NCBI GenBank assembly: GCA_029260755.1
Contig: JAJDCQ010000136.1
Span: forward strand, 1-64,000
Source of the DNA: Planctomycetota bacterium
GTDB taxonomy: Bacteria > Planctomycetota > J058 > JAJDCQ01
Reading direction: 5' to 3'
DNA: 64,000 nt
Shown: in pieces, positions 38,810-47,894 of the stretch
Position numbering within the stretch: position 1 is the first letter of the stretch
Layout: each line of letters begins with the position of its first letter
Translations under genes and position numbers: made by a program
The notes under the pieces: generated by a model
Told to the model about the DNA's origin: nothing
Database searches by the model: none
The model's input: the letters and a program-made list of their open reading frames with translations, nothing else

Positions 38810-41157
38810 CCGCATCGGCCAACCGTCAGTTCGGCCGCTACCTCATCCGGGATCGGATCGGCCGCGGCGGCATGGGCGTCGTCTACCGCGCTTGGGATCC
38901 CGCAATGGGCCGGGAGATCGCCATCAAGGTGCTCCGCGCCCGGGCCGGGATCGGCCCCGAGGAGATCGAGCGGTTCCACCGCGAGGCGCGGGCGGCCGGC
39001 CGCGTCCGCCATCCCGGGATCATCGCGATCCACGATGTCGGTCATCACGACGAGGAGCCCTTCATCGTGATGGACCTCGTCGAGGGGGAGACGCTCAAGG
39101 AGCGGCTCGAGCGCGGCCTCGAACGCGACGAGGCGCTCGCGCTCGTGATCGCCCTCTCCGATGCGCTCGAGCACGCCCACCAGGCGGGCGTCACCCACCG
39201 CGACGTCAAGCCGGCGAACGTCCTCCTCGAGGGCGATCGACCCATCCTGACCGACTTCGGCCTCGCCGCCGACGCGGTCGACTCGGGTCAGCTCACGGCG
39301 ACCGGGACCCTGATGGGCACGCCGCACTACATGCCGCCCGAGCAGGTCGAGGGGCGCAAGGGCGGCGTCGGCCCGCCCGCCGATGTCTACGCCCTCGCGG
39401 CGGTCCTCTACGAGGCCCTCTGCGGCCGGCGGCCGTTCGAGGCGGACGGAGTGGTCGGGGTCTACAAACGGATCCTCACCGAGGACCCGCCGGCACCCCG
39501 CCAGTTCGCCCCCGACATCTCGCCGGCCCTCGAGTCGGTCATCCTCCGCGCGCTCTCGAAGGACCCCGACGCTCGCTACCCGACGGCCGGTCCCTTCGGC
39601 GCGGCCCTCCGGAAGCTCGCCGCGGACGTCGCGCCGGCCCTCGACCCGCCGCTGTCACGGAGCGAGACGCCCAGGCGGCGGCTCGGCGCCGCGGCGCTCG
39701 CCGGAGTCCTCGTCGTCGGGGCCATCGCGGGCGTCCTCCTCGCGTCCGGCTCGGGCGACCCGCCTCCGCCTCCGACCGCCCGACTCATCGCGCCGACCGA
39801 CGGCGCCGTCCTCCCCGATGCGATCGTCTCGATCCGGGGCGAGGCGGAGCGCGTCGAGGCGGTCTGGATCGATGGCCGACTGCGCATCGCGGTCGACGCG
39901 GACGGCCGCTTCACCGACGAGCTCCGTCTCGGCGCCGGGACCCACGACCTCCGCCTCAGCGCCGCGACCGACGGGCCGAGCCTCGCGACGGTCACCATCC
40001 ACATCGACCCCGAGCCACCCCGGCTGCAGCTTCGCGCCCCGGCCGACGGGGACGTCCTCACCGGTCCGGTCACCGTCCGGGGCTCGGTCGCCGATCCGTG
40101 GCTCGAGGAGGTGCGCGTCGCGGGCGAGCCCGTCGCCGTCGGATCGGACGGATCGTTCTCGGTGACGATCGACCCGGGGCGCCTCGCCGGCGCCGGCGAG
40201 GACGTATTGATCGAGGTCGTCGCGCTCGACCGCGCCGGCCACCGCGCGACCGAGTCGGTCACCCTGCGCCGCGAGGCCGCGGAGGCGCCGATCGATCGGG
40301 GCCAGCTCTGGTGGAGACCCACCCCGGAGCAGATCGCCTACGCCCGGCAGGCCGACCGACCGCTCGCCTGGACCGGACCGCTCGGCCAGCGCTTCGTCCT
40401 CGTTCCGCCGGGCACGTTCCAGATGGGCAGCCCGACCGGAGACCCCAAGCGAGAGCTCGACGAGCCCCTCCACGAGGTCACGATCACCCGCGGCTTCTAC
40501 CTCGCCGCGACCGAGGTGACCAACGCGCGCTTCCGTCGCTTCCGACCCGGCCACCGCACCGTCCCGCCGCACTTCCCCGCCGGCTTCCGGACCGAGCTCG
40601 ACGGCGACGATCAGCCGGCCGCCCGGGTCAGCTTCGATGCCGCCCGCGCGTTCTGCCGGTGGCTCGGCGGGCTCGCCGGAGACGAGACGCGCTTCCGCCT
40701 CCCGAGCGAGGCCGAGTTCGAGTACGCCAACCGCGCGGGCGAGGCCGCCCGCTTCTTCTGGGGCAGGCAGCATCGTCGCGGCGCCCAGCTCGCCAACCTC
40801 TACGACGAGCCGACCGCCGCGATGACCGGGCTCCCGTGGCCCGCGTTCCCCGGCGACGACGGGCACCGAGGCTCGTCGCCGGTCGGGAGCTTCGCGCCGA
40901 ACGCTCTCGGCCTCCACGACACGACCGGCAACGCGTGGGAGTGGGTCGACGACGGCTACGCGCCCTACCCCCCCGGGCCGGTCCGCGATCCGCGGGGCCC
41001 CGACCGCGCCCCGCGCACCGTGCGAGGCGGCTCGTGGATGACGCCGCCGTTCATGGCTCGCTCGGCGCGCCGATTCACGCCCGATCTGATCAAGCACGAT
41101 CTGGCGAATCGGGTCGGCCTGCGGGTTGCGGCCGACCTCGACGCGGCGCCGCGCTGA
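38806..41157 (+). CDS. Ser/Thr kinase with Ig-like and C-terminal FGE-sulfatase domain
   Basis: The product has 783 residues. The kinase domain (about 9-275) shows GRGGMGVV, K41, H131 and D133 of HRD, D150 of DFG and GTPHYMPPEQ. A membrane helix (about 294-315) is followed by about two Ig-like domains and an FGE-sulfatase fold (about 528-783) with PPGTFQMGSP, ATEVTNARF, EAEFEYANR, GNAWEWVDD and RSARR. It is a shorter paralogue of the kinase at 10468-13884; both share a W-W-x-P-x-PEQ-x-A linker before the FGE fold. The GTG at 38779 is in frame but lies inside the previous gene. GTG 38806 is preferred because it forms a GTGA overlap with the stop of the TPR kinase. Confidence 0.87.
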   Translation: MTASANRQFGRYLIRDRIGRGGMGVVYRAWDPAMGREIAIKVLRARAGIGPEEIERFHREARAAGRVRHPGIIAIHDVGHHDEEPFIVMDLVEGETLKERLERGLERDEALALVIALSDALEHAHQAGVTHRDVKPANVLLEGDRPILTDFGLAADAVDSGQLTATGTLMGTPHYMPPEQVEGRKGGVGPPADVYALAAVLYEALCGRRPFEADGVVGVYKRILTEDPPAPRQFAPDISPALESVILRALSKDPDARYPTAGPFGAALRKLAADVAPALDPPLSRSETPRRRLGAAALAGVLVVGAIAGVLLASGSGDPPPPPTARLIAPTDGAVLPDAIVSIRGEAERVEAVWIDGRLRIAVDADGRFTDELRLGAGTHDLRLSAATDGPSLATVTIHIDPEPPRLQLRAPADGDVLTGPVTVRGSVADPWLEEVRVAGEPVAVGSDGSFSVTIDPGRLAGAGEDVLIEVVALDRAGHRATESVTLRREAAEAPIDRGQLWWRPTPEQIAYARQADRPLAWTGPLGQRFVLVPPGTFQMGSPTGDPKRELDEPLHEVTITRGFYLAATEVTNARFRRFRPGHRTVPPHFPAGFRTELDGDDQPAARVSFDAARAFCRWLGGLAGDETRFRLPSEAEFEYANRAGEAARFFWGRQHRRGAQLANLYDEPTAAMTGLPWPAFPGDDGHRGSSPVGSFAPNALGLHDTTGNAWEWVDDGYAPYPPGPVRDPRGPDRAPRTVRGGSWMTPPFMARSARRFTPDLIKHDLANRVGLRVAADLDAAPR

Positions 41158-41162
41158 AGGCG

Positions 41163-42530
41163 TCAGTCCCCCGCCGTCTCGGCGCCGAGCGCGCGGAGGG
41201 CCGCGCGGGCCTCGTCGACCGGACCGGATGGTCCGGTCGCCGCTTCGCGGAGGAACGGGATCACGCGACGCTCCTCGGGGTCGAGCGTCGCGACGGCGAT
41301 CGCCGCTTCCTGGCGCACGCCCGTCATGGGATCCTCCAGGGCGCGACGGAGCGCCCCGAGATGAGCGCGCGCCTCCTCGCCCCGTCGCCTCAGCCCGCGC
41401 GTCGCCTCGAAGCGGACGAGCTCGTCGTCGTCGTCGAGCACGGCGGCGAGCGCCCCGACGGCGTCCTCTCCACCGATCCGGCCGAGGGCGTTCGCGGCGT
41501 ACCGTCGCAGCCCCGCCGGGACGCCCGACTCGAGATACCGAGCGATCCGGGGAACGGCGTCGCGCGCGGCGGCCCCGACCTTCGCGAGGGCGAGGATGGC
41601 CGTCTCGCGCACCATCGCGTCGTCGTCGAGGGCACCGACGATCGCCGCGACGCTCTTGGCGTCCGGGTTCGGGATCACGCCGAGGACGGCGACGGCGGCG
41701 TCGCGCGCCTTCGGCGACGGGTCGGTCTCCGCCTGCCGGGCCAGGACGGCGACGTGCTCCGGGCCGGCGCCCGAGAGATCGAGCTCGTAGAGGAGCCACG
41801 TCGCGAACGTGCGGTTCTCGGAAAGACGGGCCCTCGGGAGAAAGCCGATCACGGCCTCGAGCACGTCCATCTCGCGACCCACGCTGCGCCGCTCGATCCC
41901 GGACGCGCTCCCGCGGACCTGGCGGGGGTCGACCGTGTCCGGATCGTCGCTCGTCTCGAGGATGGGCCCGATCAGCGCGACCTGAAGCGCGGGCTCCGCG
42001 GAGAAGCACATGTAGAGAACGCGAGCGGCGATCCCGGAGACGCTCTCGTCGGTCGCGAGGGCGAAGAGCGCGTCATCGGCGAGCTCCCGCGACGGGCCCT
42101 CGATCACCCGGGAGAACGAGAGGAGGGAGGACCGGCCGAGCCCGCGGGCCTCGACCAGATACCGCCGCAGGCGGGACTCCGGGAGGACCTCGTGGGTACG
42201 GAGATCGTCGCCGACAAGGAAGTCGAGCGCCGCCTGCCGCCGCGCCGTCACGTCGGCGTCGGACGAGGCGTCGGGGTCGAAGACGATCGCCTCGATCGCC
42301 GCCCGGCCCGCCGGACCGACGGCGTCGAGCTCCACGAGAATGCCCGCCTGCTCCTCGTTCGAGGCCGACGCAAACCGGCTGGTGTGCCAGGCCGCCCGGA
42401 TGTCGTCCTGCAGGAACACTCCGGCGATGAGCCCGATCACGAGGAGGGCGAGGCCGACGCTCACCGTCACGCCGCCGACGAGGCGCCGGCGCGAACGGGC
42501 GGGCGCGTGATCCGGGGGGTGCTCTACCAT
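41163..42530 (-). CDS. Membrane-anchored HEAT-repeat protein
   Basis: From ATG 42530 the product has 455 residues. One membrane helix near the N-terminus (about 15-36, in VSVGLALLVIGLIAG) places the rest outside the cytoplasm. The C-terminal half has HEAT or PBS-lyase-type repeats (about 255-430), each with A-V-x-A-L-x-x-x-L-x-D-D-D and V-R-x-x-A. Such solenoids bind proteins. In-frame ATG codons also exist at 42545 and 42539, but TATGGT at 42541-42546 looks like a -10 box covering the first ATG, so I chose the next one. It is convergent with the FGE kinase 5 nt away and divergent from the PolX gene. Confidence 0.8.
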   Translation of the reverse strand: MVEHPPDHAPARSRRRLVGGVTVSVGLALLVIGLIAGVFLQDDIRAAWHTSRFASASNEEQAGILVELDAVGPAGRAAIEAIVFDPDASSDADVTARRQAALDFLVGDDLRTHEVLPESRLRRYLVEARGLGRSSLLSFSRVIEGPSRELADDALFALATDESVSGIAARVLYMCFSAEPALQVALIGPILETSDDPDTVDPRQVRGSASGIERRSVGREMDVLEAVIGFLPRARLSENRTFATWLLYELDLSGAGPEHVAVLARQAETDPSPKARDAAVAVLGVIPNPDAKSVAAIVGALDDDAMVRETAILALAKVGAAARDAVPRIARYLESGVPAGLRRYAANALGRIGGEDAVGALAAVLDDDDELVRFEATRGLRRRGEEARAHLGALRRALEDPMTGVRQEAAIAVATLDPEERRVIPFLREAATGPSGPVDEARAALRALGAETAGD

Positions 42531-42611
42531 CTCATCCATCACCATAGCGCACGCAGGCGTCGCCGGCCGGGCGCCCGGAGCCGGACCCTCTGCTACGATG
42601 GCGCCGAGCCG

Positions 42612-44657
42612 ATGCTTCACCTGACCAACGCCGAGATCGCCGCGATCTTCTTCGAGATGGCCGATCTCCTCCACATCCAGGGGGGGAACCGCTACCGGAT
42701 CCGGAGCTTCCGCCGGGCGGGCCGGATCCTCGAGAACCTGGTCGAGCCGGCCCACGTCATGATCCGGTTCAACAAGCTCTCGCGGGTGCCGAACATTGGC
42801 GAGGGCACCGTCTCCCGGGTGAAACAGATCCTCCGGAGCGGCACCTGCGACGACCACCGGATCCTCCGCTCGACCCTCCCCGCGGGCCTCCGCGACATGC
42901 TCGACGTCAAGGGCATCGGCGCGAAGACGGTACGCCTGATCTGGCAGCAGCTCCGGATCGGGTCGATCGACGAGCTCGAGGCGGCCGCGCGATCGGGGGC
43001 GCTCACCAGGATCCCGCGCCTCGGCCTCGGCGCGAGCCAGAAGATCCTCCGCGGCATCGAGGCGTGGCGGAAGCGGATCGGCCGCGTCCCGTTCATCGAC
43101 GCCCGCCGCCACGGGCTCGACGTCGTCGCCGCGATGCAGGAGTTGCCCGAGGTCCAGCGGATCGCGCTCGGCGGCAGCGTCCGCCGAGGACGGGCGACGA
43201 TCGGCGACCTCGACGTCCTCGTCGCGGCCGACGAGCGCAAGCCGATCTCCGCGCGCTTCACGACCCTGCCGAACGTCGAGGAGGTGCTCGTCCACGGCGA
43301 GGGCCGGAGCAGCGTCCGGCTCGTCTCGGGGCAGCAGTGCGACCTGCGGACGATCCCGCCCGAGAACTGGGGCGCCGGTCTCCACTACTTCACCGGCGCG
43401 CAGCTCCACAACATCGCGATCCGCGCTCGCGGGAACCGGTTCGAGCTGAAGATCAGCGAGAAGGGCGTCTTCCGCCGGGCCGACGAGGCCCGGATCATCC
43501 CGGGCATGACCGAGGAGGAGATCTTCGGGGCGGTCGGGCTGCCCTGGATCGCCCCGGAGCTGCGCGAGAACCTCGGCGAGCTCGAGGCGGCGGTGGAGGG
43601 GCGCCTCCCCCGACTGGTCAGCGAGGAGGACCTCCGGGGCGACCTCCACATGCACACCGTCGCCAGCGACGGCAAGGGCACCGTCGAGGAGATGGTCGTC
43701 GCCGCCCGCAAGCTCGGCCTCGAGTACATAGCGATCACCGACCACACCGAGTTCTGCACGGTCGCGAACGGTCAGGACGCCGGCCGCCTCGCCGCGCAGG
43801 TGAAGCACATCCGCGAGGTCGCCGAGCGTCACGACGACATCCGCGTCCTCGCGGGCGCCGAGGTCGACATCCTCCCCGACGGGTCGCTCGACCTCGACGA
43901 GGAGCTGCTCCTGACCCTCGACTGGGTCGTCGCGAGCGTCCACAGCCACTTCGACATGGACGCCGCCGCGATGACGGCGCGGATCGTCGCGGCGATGGAG
44001 ACCGGCATCCCCGACGTGATCGGCCACCCGAGCAACCGCCGCCTCGGCCACCGTAACGCCAACGCCCTCGACCTCGAGCGCCTTCTGAAATCGGCCCGCA
44101 AGCTCGACGTCGCCCTCGAGGTGAACGGCAACCCCCACCGGATGGACCTGAAGGACATTCACTGCCGGGCGGCCCGCGAGGCCGGCGTGCCGCTCGTGAT
44201 CAGCACCGACAGCCACGCCCCCGAGCACCTCGCCCGGCGCGAGTTCGGCCTCATCACCGCGCGGCGCGGATGGGTCGAGCCGGGCCACGTCCTGAACACG
44301 CGCCCGTGGGAGCACCTCGCCGAGCGTCGGCGCGACCGCATCCGCCGTCGGACGAACCGGGCGGTCGCGGTCGGCGGCCTGGCGCCTCCTCCCGAGATCG
44401 ACAGCGGAGAGACCCGCGCGGCGATCGACGCGTCACGAGGAGGCGACGACGCCGCCCTCTCCCGCGCCCTCGCGACCCGGCCGCTCGACGAGTCGCTCCG
44501 CGATCGCGTCCAGCGCTGGCTCGCCGAGGGAGACGACCCCGCCGTCGAGGCGGCACTGCAGAGTCTGGGAACGAATCCGATGCAGGCGGCCTTCGAGCTG
44601 CTCGCGGACGCCGCGGCCGCCGAGCCGGACCCGGGCCCGGACGCAACGTCGCGCTGA
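42612..44657 (+). CDS. polX: DNA polymerase X family protein with PHP domain
   Basis: The product has 681 residues. The N-terminus holds helix-hairpin-helix elements (VPNIGEGTV and VKGIGAKTV) that grip DNA. The nucleotidyltransferase core has GGSVRR and the metal-binding pair D199 and D201 in GDLDVLV, with a third acidic residue in QCDLR. The PHP domain follows with all usual metal ligands: DLHMHT, ITDHTE, GAEVDI, HSHF, IGHPSNR and STDSHAPEHL. Bacterial PolX proteins combine gap-filling polymerase and 3'-5' exonuclease activity in base excision repair and usually have about 570-580 residues. Here an extra 100-residue helical tail (about 580-681) is present. The stop codon lies inside a copy of a dispersed repeat. 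A TACGAT hexamer precedes ATG 42612 (42594-42599). Confidence 0.9.
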   Translation: MLHLTNAEIAAIFFEMADLLHIQGGNRYRIRSFRRAGRILENLVEPAHVMIRFNKLSRVPNIGEGTVSRVKQILRSGTCDDHRILRSTLPAGLRDMLDVKGIGAKTVRLIWQQLRIGSIDELEAAARSGALTRIPRLGLGASQKILRGIEAWRKRIGRVPFIDARRHGLDVVAAMQELPEVQRIALGGSVRRGRATIGDLDVLVAADERKPISARFTTLPNVEEVLVHGEGRSSVRLVSGQQCDLRTIPPENWGAGLHYFTGAQLHNIAIRARGNRFELKISEKGVFRRADEARIIPGMTEEEIFGAVGLPWIAPELRENLGELEAAVEGRLPRLVSEEDLRGDLHMHTVASDGKGTVEEMVVAARKLGLEYIAITDHTEFCTVANGQDAGRLAAQVKHIREVAERHDDIRVLAGAEVDILPDGSLDLDEELLLTLDWVVASVHSHFDMDAAAMTARIVAAMETGIPDVIGHPSNRRLGHRNANALDLERLLKSARKLDVALEVNGNPHRMDLKDIHCRAAREAGVPLVISTDSHAPEHLARREFGLITARRGWVEPGHVLNTRPWEHLAERRRDRIRRRTNRAVAVGGLAPPPEIDSGETRAAIDASRGGDDAALSRALATRPLDESLRDRVQRWLAEGDDPAVEAALQSLGTNPMQAAFELLADAAAAEPDPGPDATSR

Positions 44658-44840
44658 CCCCTTCGATTTGGCGCCTGCCGAACCTCGTGCGGGGTCGTTG
44701 CCGACGTGTACAAAGGTGTACAAAGGGGTCAGGTCTCGGATCTTCGCATTAGCCCCGTTAATGCGAACATCCGAGACCTGACCCCTTCGATTCTTTAACC
44801 CCGTTAATGCGAACATCCGAGACCTGACCCCTTCGATTCT
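44654..44840. repeat. REP/MITE-like element: hairpin plus tandem 42-bp direct repeats
   Basis: A 17-bp sequence at 44725-44741 (GGGGTCAGGTCTCGGAT) is exactly inverted at 44769-44785. The arms extend inward over another 13 or so bases with few mismatches, giving a hairpin of about 61 nt. A 42-bp unit at 44753-44794 is repeated exactly at 44799-44840 (46-bp period). GTGTACAAAG is repeated at 44706-44715 and 44716-44725. A fragment of the same terminus (CTGACCCCTTCGATT) starts at 44653-44654 and includes the polX stop codon. Such elements are known as REP-type repeats mobilised by RAYT/IS200-like transposases elsewhere. No transposase is present here. It lies between convergent genes and could also terminate transcription. 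Confidence 0.75.
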
Positions 44841-44848
44841 CGGGCTCC

Positions 44849-45334
44849 TCAGGCGACGCCGAGCCCGCAGTGCTTGCAGATCACGGCCTTCACCTTGATG
44901 ACCCGGGTGCAGTGAGGACAGGGGCGGGTGTCGCCGCGCGCGCCGGGCGCCGCCACCTCCTCCTCGATGTCTTCCTCGGCGAGGGCGAAGCGCTGCTCGC
45001 ATCGAGGGCAGTCGAACGTCTCACCGACCTCGCGCCTGGTCCGGACGAGGATGCGGCAGGCCCGACATCGGACGATCCGCCGGCGCCGAGGCTCGCCGCC
45101 CTCGTCGCGCCGGTCGCCGAGGTCGGACTCGATCGGCACCTCCTCGGCGCTTCGGTTGCGGTAGTCCGGCCGCACGAAGACGCTCATCGGCTCGGCGCCG
45201 CCGATCGTCTGGTCGGGGCTCCTCCCCTCGACCCGCTCGTAGGCGCGAGCCGCCGCCGCGAGCGCTTCGCGGCAGTGCAGGCAGCTGTCGGCGAACGCCG
45301 GGCGGGGGTTTCCGTGCTCGGGACAGGTCAGCAT
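44849..45334 (-). CDS. Zinc-ribbon protein with three to four ribbons
   Basis: The product has 161 residues. Cys/His pairs appear at the N-terminus (C4 with H7; C18/C21), in the middle (CRAC and CPRC) and at the C-terminus (CPHC and CKHC), making up to four small zinc knuckles. The middle pair, with a 17-residue spacing, is like the MJ0042 ribbon of the kinase at 35387. The C-terminal pair is a double-zinc-ribbon type. No enzyme domain is present; a role in nucleic acid or protein binding is inferred. It is divergent from the HEAT gene at 45415 and convergent with polX across the repeat element. Confidence 0.78.
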   Translation of the reverse strand: MLTCPEHGNPRPAFADSCLHCREALAAAARAYERVEGRSPDQTIGGAEPMSVFVRPDYRNRSAEEVPIESDLGDRRDEGGEPRRRRIVRCRACRILVRTRREVGETFDCPRCEQRFALAEEDIEEEVAAPGARGDTRPCPHCTRVIKVKAVICKHCGLGVA

Positions 45335-45414
45335 CGGGTCGAGGATGGCACCGGCGGCGCCCGCTCGCCAGCGGAGGGTGCCCCCGCGCCGCCTCGCCCG
45401 CTATGGTTGGAGCG

Positions 45415-46764
45415 ATGAGCGAACCGCCCCCGACCGACGCCTCGCGCGCGCCGACGACGCGTCGGCGGCGCGCCGTCGGCTTGGTCACGATCGTCGCGGC
45501 GATCGCCGCGATCGCCTTCATCGGGCGTGCGCCGTTTCACGCGCACCGTTGTCGGGCCGCCCTCGAGGCGGGCGACGCGATCGGAGCGGCCGTTCACTAC
45601 GACCGGCACGTTCGGGCCGCCGGGCGGGAGGACCCCGAGCTCCTCCGCTCGATCGCCACCGCGGTCCTGGTGGCGGACCTCCCGCTCCTCCTGAACGACC
45701 TCGCCGACGGAATCGGCCCGACGGCGGCGGCCGCCGCGACCAGCCCGGGCGTGCAGTCGGCCCTCGCGTCCATGGGCACCGACCTGCCGGCCCTGCGCGC
45801 CCGCGCCCGGGCCGACGACGTCGAGGCTCGCGCCGCGCTCGCGAAGCTGCTCGTCGGCGCGGCCGCACGGACGAGGACGGCCGCCCTCGCCGCCGACGCG
45901 CTGGCGTCGATCGGCGGTCGTCGCTCGTTGCCGTCGCGCGAGACGCCGGCCGCGTCGATCGCGGGCGACCCCCACCGGGCCGCGGTGCTCGCGTGGGCCC
46001 GGGCCGTCGTCGAGGAGCCTTTCCGACCGGAGATCACCGCGACGGCCGTCTCGATCCTCGGCCGCTGGGGCGAGCCGGGTCGCGACGTCGCCCTCCTCGG
46101 CGCCCTCGCCGAGCGCACGGCGCGGTCGGAGTCGCTCGCCGAGCAGCGGGTGCTCCTGACCGTCGGCCACGCCCTCGCGGAGCTCGTCGAGCGCGGGCCC
46201 GGCGTCCGCGGCCAGGCCGTGTCGATCCTCGACCCGCTCCGCAACCACCCGTTCCCGATGATCCGGCTCCGGACGGCGGCGAGCCTCGCGTACCTCGGCG
46301 ACGCGGACGGCGTCGCCGAGCTTCACGGCCTCATCGAGCGCGAGGCGGCGGCGACCGGCGACCGCTCGCTCGAGCGACACATCGTCCTGGCCGCCGCGTT
46401 CGGCCTCGACCGGGCGGGGGACCCCCGCGGGCGCGAGCTGCTCGTCGCGGCGGCGAGCCAGCTCACCGGGATCCGGCGCTGGCGGCTGCTCCGCTCGCTC
46501 GTGAAGGGCCGCCAGCCCCCGCTCCTCGAGCCGGCGCTCCCGTGGGCACGCGAGCTCCTCGGACGAGGACGCACCGGCGACCTCGAGACGACCAGCCTTC
46601 AGGTCGAGGCGCTCGACGTGCTCGCCGCATCCGGCGACCGGTCCGATCTGCGGCTGCTCGCCCCGTTCCTCGCCGACGGGGTCGCACCCCGGGTCGAACG
46701 GTTCCGGGCGCGCCGGCGGGCCGTCGCCGCCGCGGTCGCCCTCGTCCTCCTGGCAGGGCCGTGA
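45415..46764 (+). CDS. Membrane-anchored helical (HEAT-like) protein
   Basis: The product has 449 residues. A basic N-terminus (RRRR) leads to one membrane helix (about 21-41), and the remainder is almost entirely helical with Ala/Leu-rich repeats. The segment about 215-330 resembles degenerate HEAT repeats (A-V-S-I-L; M-I-R-L-R-T-A-A-S-L). A second hydrophobic stretch ends the protein. I do not recognise a specific family. An in-frame ATG at 45403 falls within TATGGT (45402-45407), a probable -10 box, so ATG 45415 is preferred. Confidence 0.72.
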   Translation: MSEPPPTDASRAPTTRRRRAVGLVTIVAAIAAIAFIGRAPFHAHRCRAALEAGDAIGAAVHYDRHVRAAGREDPELLRSIATAVLVADLPLLLNDLADGIGPTAAAAATSPGVQSALASMGTDLPALRARARADDVEARAALAKLLVGAAARTRTAALAADALASIGGRRSLPSRETPAASIAGDPHRAAVLAWARAVVEEPFRPEITATAVSILGRWGEPGRDVALLGALAERTARSESLAEQRVLLTVGHALAELVERGPGVRGQAVSILDPLRNHPFPMIRLRTAASLAYLGDADGVAELHGLIEREAAATGDRSLERHIVLAAAFGLDRAGDPRGRELLVAAASQLTGIRRWRLLRSLVKGRQPPLLEPALPWARELLGRGRTGDLETTSLQVEALDVLAASGDRSDLRLLAPFLADGVAPRVERFRARRRAVAAAVALVLLAGP

Positions 46765-46806
46765 GGCCCACCGAGACGATCGCATAACGCAGGTGCCCCT
46801 CGGGTC

Positions 46807-46835
46807 TTTACAGCGGCTTACGGCGCGGCTACTGT
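46807..46835 (+). promoter_or_regulatory. Sigma-70-like promoter of the NYN-LOTUS gene, probably leaderless
   Basis: TTTACA (46807-46812) and TACTGT (46830-46835) are separated by 17 nt. ATG 46843 starts 7 nt after the -10 box, where transcription would begin, so the mRNA is predicted to be leaderless. There is no ribosome binding site in the 7-nt gap, which fits this. Confidence 0.5.
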
Positions 46836-46842
46836 CCTGGGC

Positions 46843-47853
46843 ATGAGACGAAAGCCCGAACCGACTCTCTCGATCACCGACCTCTCTGGGATCAGCAGCG
46901 ACGACGACATCGGCCGGACGGCGGTCTTCTTCGACTTCGAGAACATCGTCCTCGGAATCAAGAACCGCTTCGAGCCCGCCCTCGTCGTGAAGCACCTCTC
47001 GAGCCGCGGCGACGTCGTCCTGCGACGCGCCTACGCCGACTGGGGACGCTACGAGCGCTTCCAGACCGACCTCCTCGAGCTCGGCGTCGAGATGGTCTTC
47101 CTTCCGAGCTACGGCGTCCGCGACAAGAACCGGACCGACACCGCGATCGCCTGCGACGCGATGGAGATCCTGTTCCAGCAGCCGGACATCGAGACGTTCG
47201 TGATCATCAGCGGCGACTCCGACTTCGGCGTCCTCGCCCGCAAGCTCCGCGGCTACGGCAAGCGGATCATCGGCGTCGCCGCCCAGAAGAGCTCGTCCAA
47301 GATCCTCGTCGCCGTCTGCCACGAGTTCATCTTCTACGAGACGCTCCTCGGCGAGACGGTCGGCGGGATGCCCGACGCCGAGCAGCTCGTCCGACAGATC
47401 CTGCCCGACGTCATCGATGACTACGGCTCGACGATCCAGCCCTCGCTCCTCAAGGATCGGCTGCGCAAGCAGGACTCGACGTTCAGCGAGCGGAACTACG
47501 GCTTCCCGACGTTCCTCAAGTTCGTGCGCAACTTCCCGAAGCTCTTCCGGGTGAACACGTTCCGAGGTGGAAAAACCGAGCTCACGATCCTCACCGCGGG
47601 CGGAAACGGCGACGGCGGCCAGGGCGGCGACGACGAGCTCGAGGACGCCCGCGACCTCGTCTGGGACTGCCTCCGCGACGCCGGCGGCGGGGTGACGCCG
47701 CGCAAGCTCAAGAGCCTGCTCCTCGCCGAGCGCTCCGACTTCGACGAGCGGGCGCTCGGCTACGCCAACTTCACCGAGTTCCTGCGCGACCAGTCCGACC
47801 TCGTGACGATCACCCGCAAGGGGCGGAGCCACGAGGTGCGCCTGGTGAAGTGA
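46843..47853 (+). CDS. NYN-domain RNase-like protein with two OST-HTH/LOTUS domains
   Basis: The product has 336 residues. The NYN/PIN-like domain (about 25-170) has the acidic pocket: D31, E33 and N34 in FFDFENI, the conserved Asp residues in NRTDTAIACDAM, and ISGDSDF. Two winged-helix OST-HTH/LOTUS domains follow (about 178-236 and 267-325), each ending with F-x-x-F-[VL]-x-x-F/Q-x-x-L. Bacterial NYN-LOTUS proteins are thought to bind RNA through LOTUS and cut it with NYN, but the targets are not known. The domains are separated by a Gly/Asp linker. The next gene follows after 41 nt on the same strand. Confidence 0.88.
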   Translation: MRRKPEPTLSITDLSGISSDDDIGRTAVFFDFENIVLGIKNRFEPALVVKHLSSRGDVVLRRAYADWGRYERFQTDLLELGVEMVFLPSYGVRDKNRTDTAIACDAMEILFQQPDIETFVIISGDSDFGVLARKLRGYGKRIIGVAAQKSSSKILVAVCHEFIFYETLLGETVGGMPDAEQLVRQILPDVIDDYGSTIQPSLLKDRLRKQDSTFSERNYGFPTFLKFVRNFPKLFRVNTFRGGKTELTILTAGGNGDGGQGGDDELEDARDLVWDCLRDAGGGVTPRKLKSLLLAERSDFDERALGYANFTEFLRDQSDLVTITRKGRSHEVRLVK

Positions 47854-47894
47854 TCGCCGGCCCGTTCGTCCACCGACCGGTAGGAGCCACCCCG

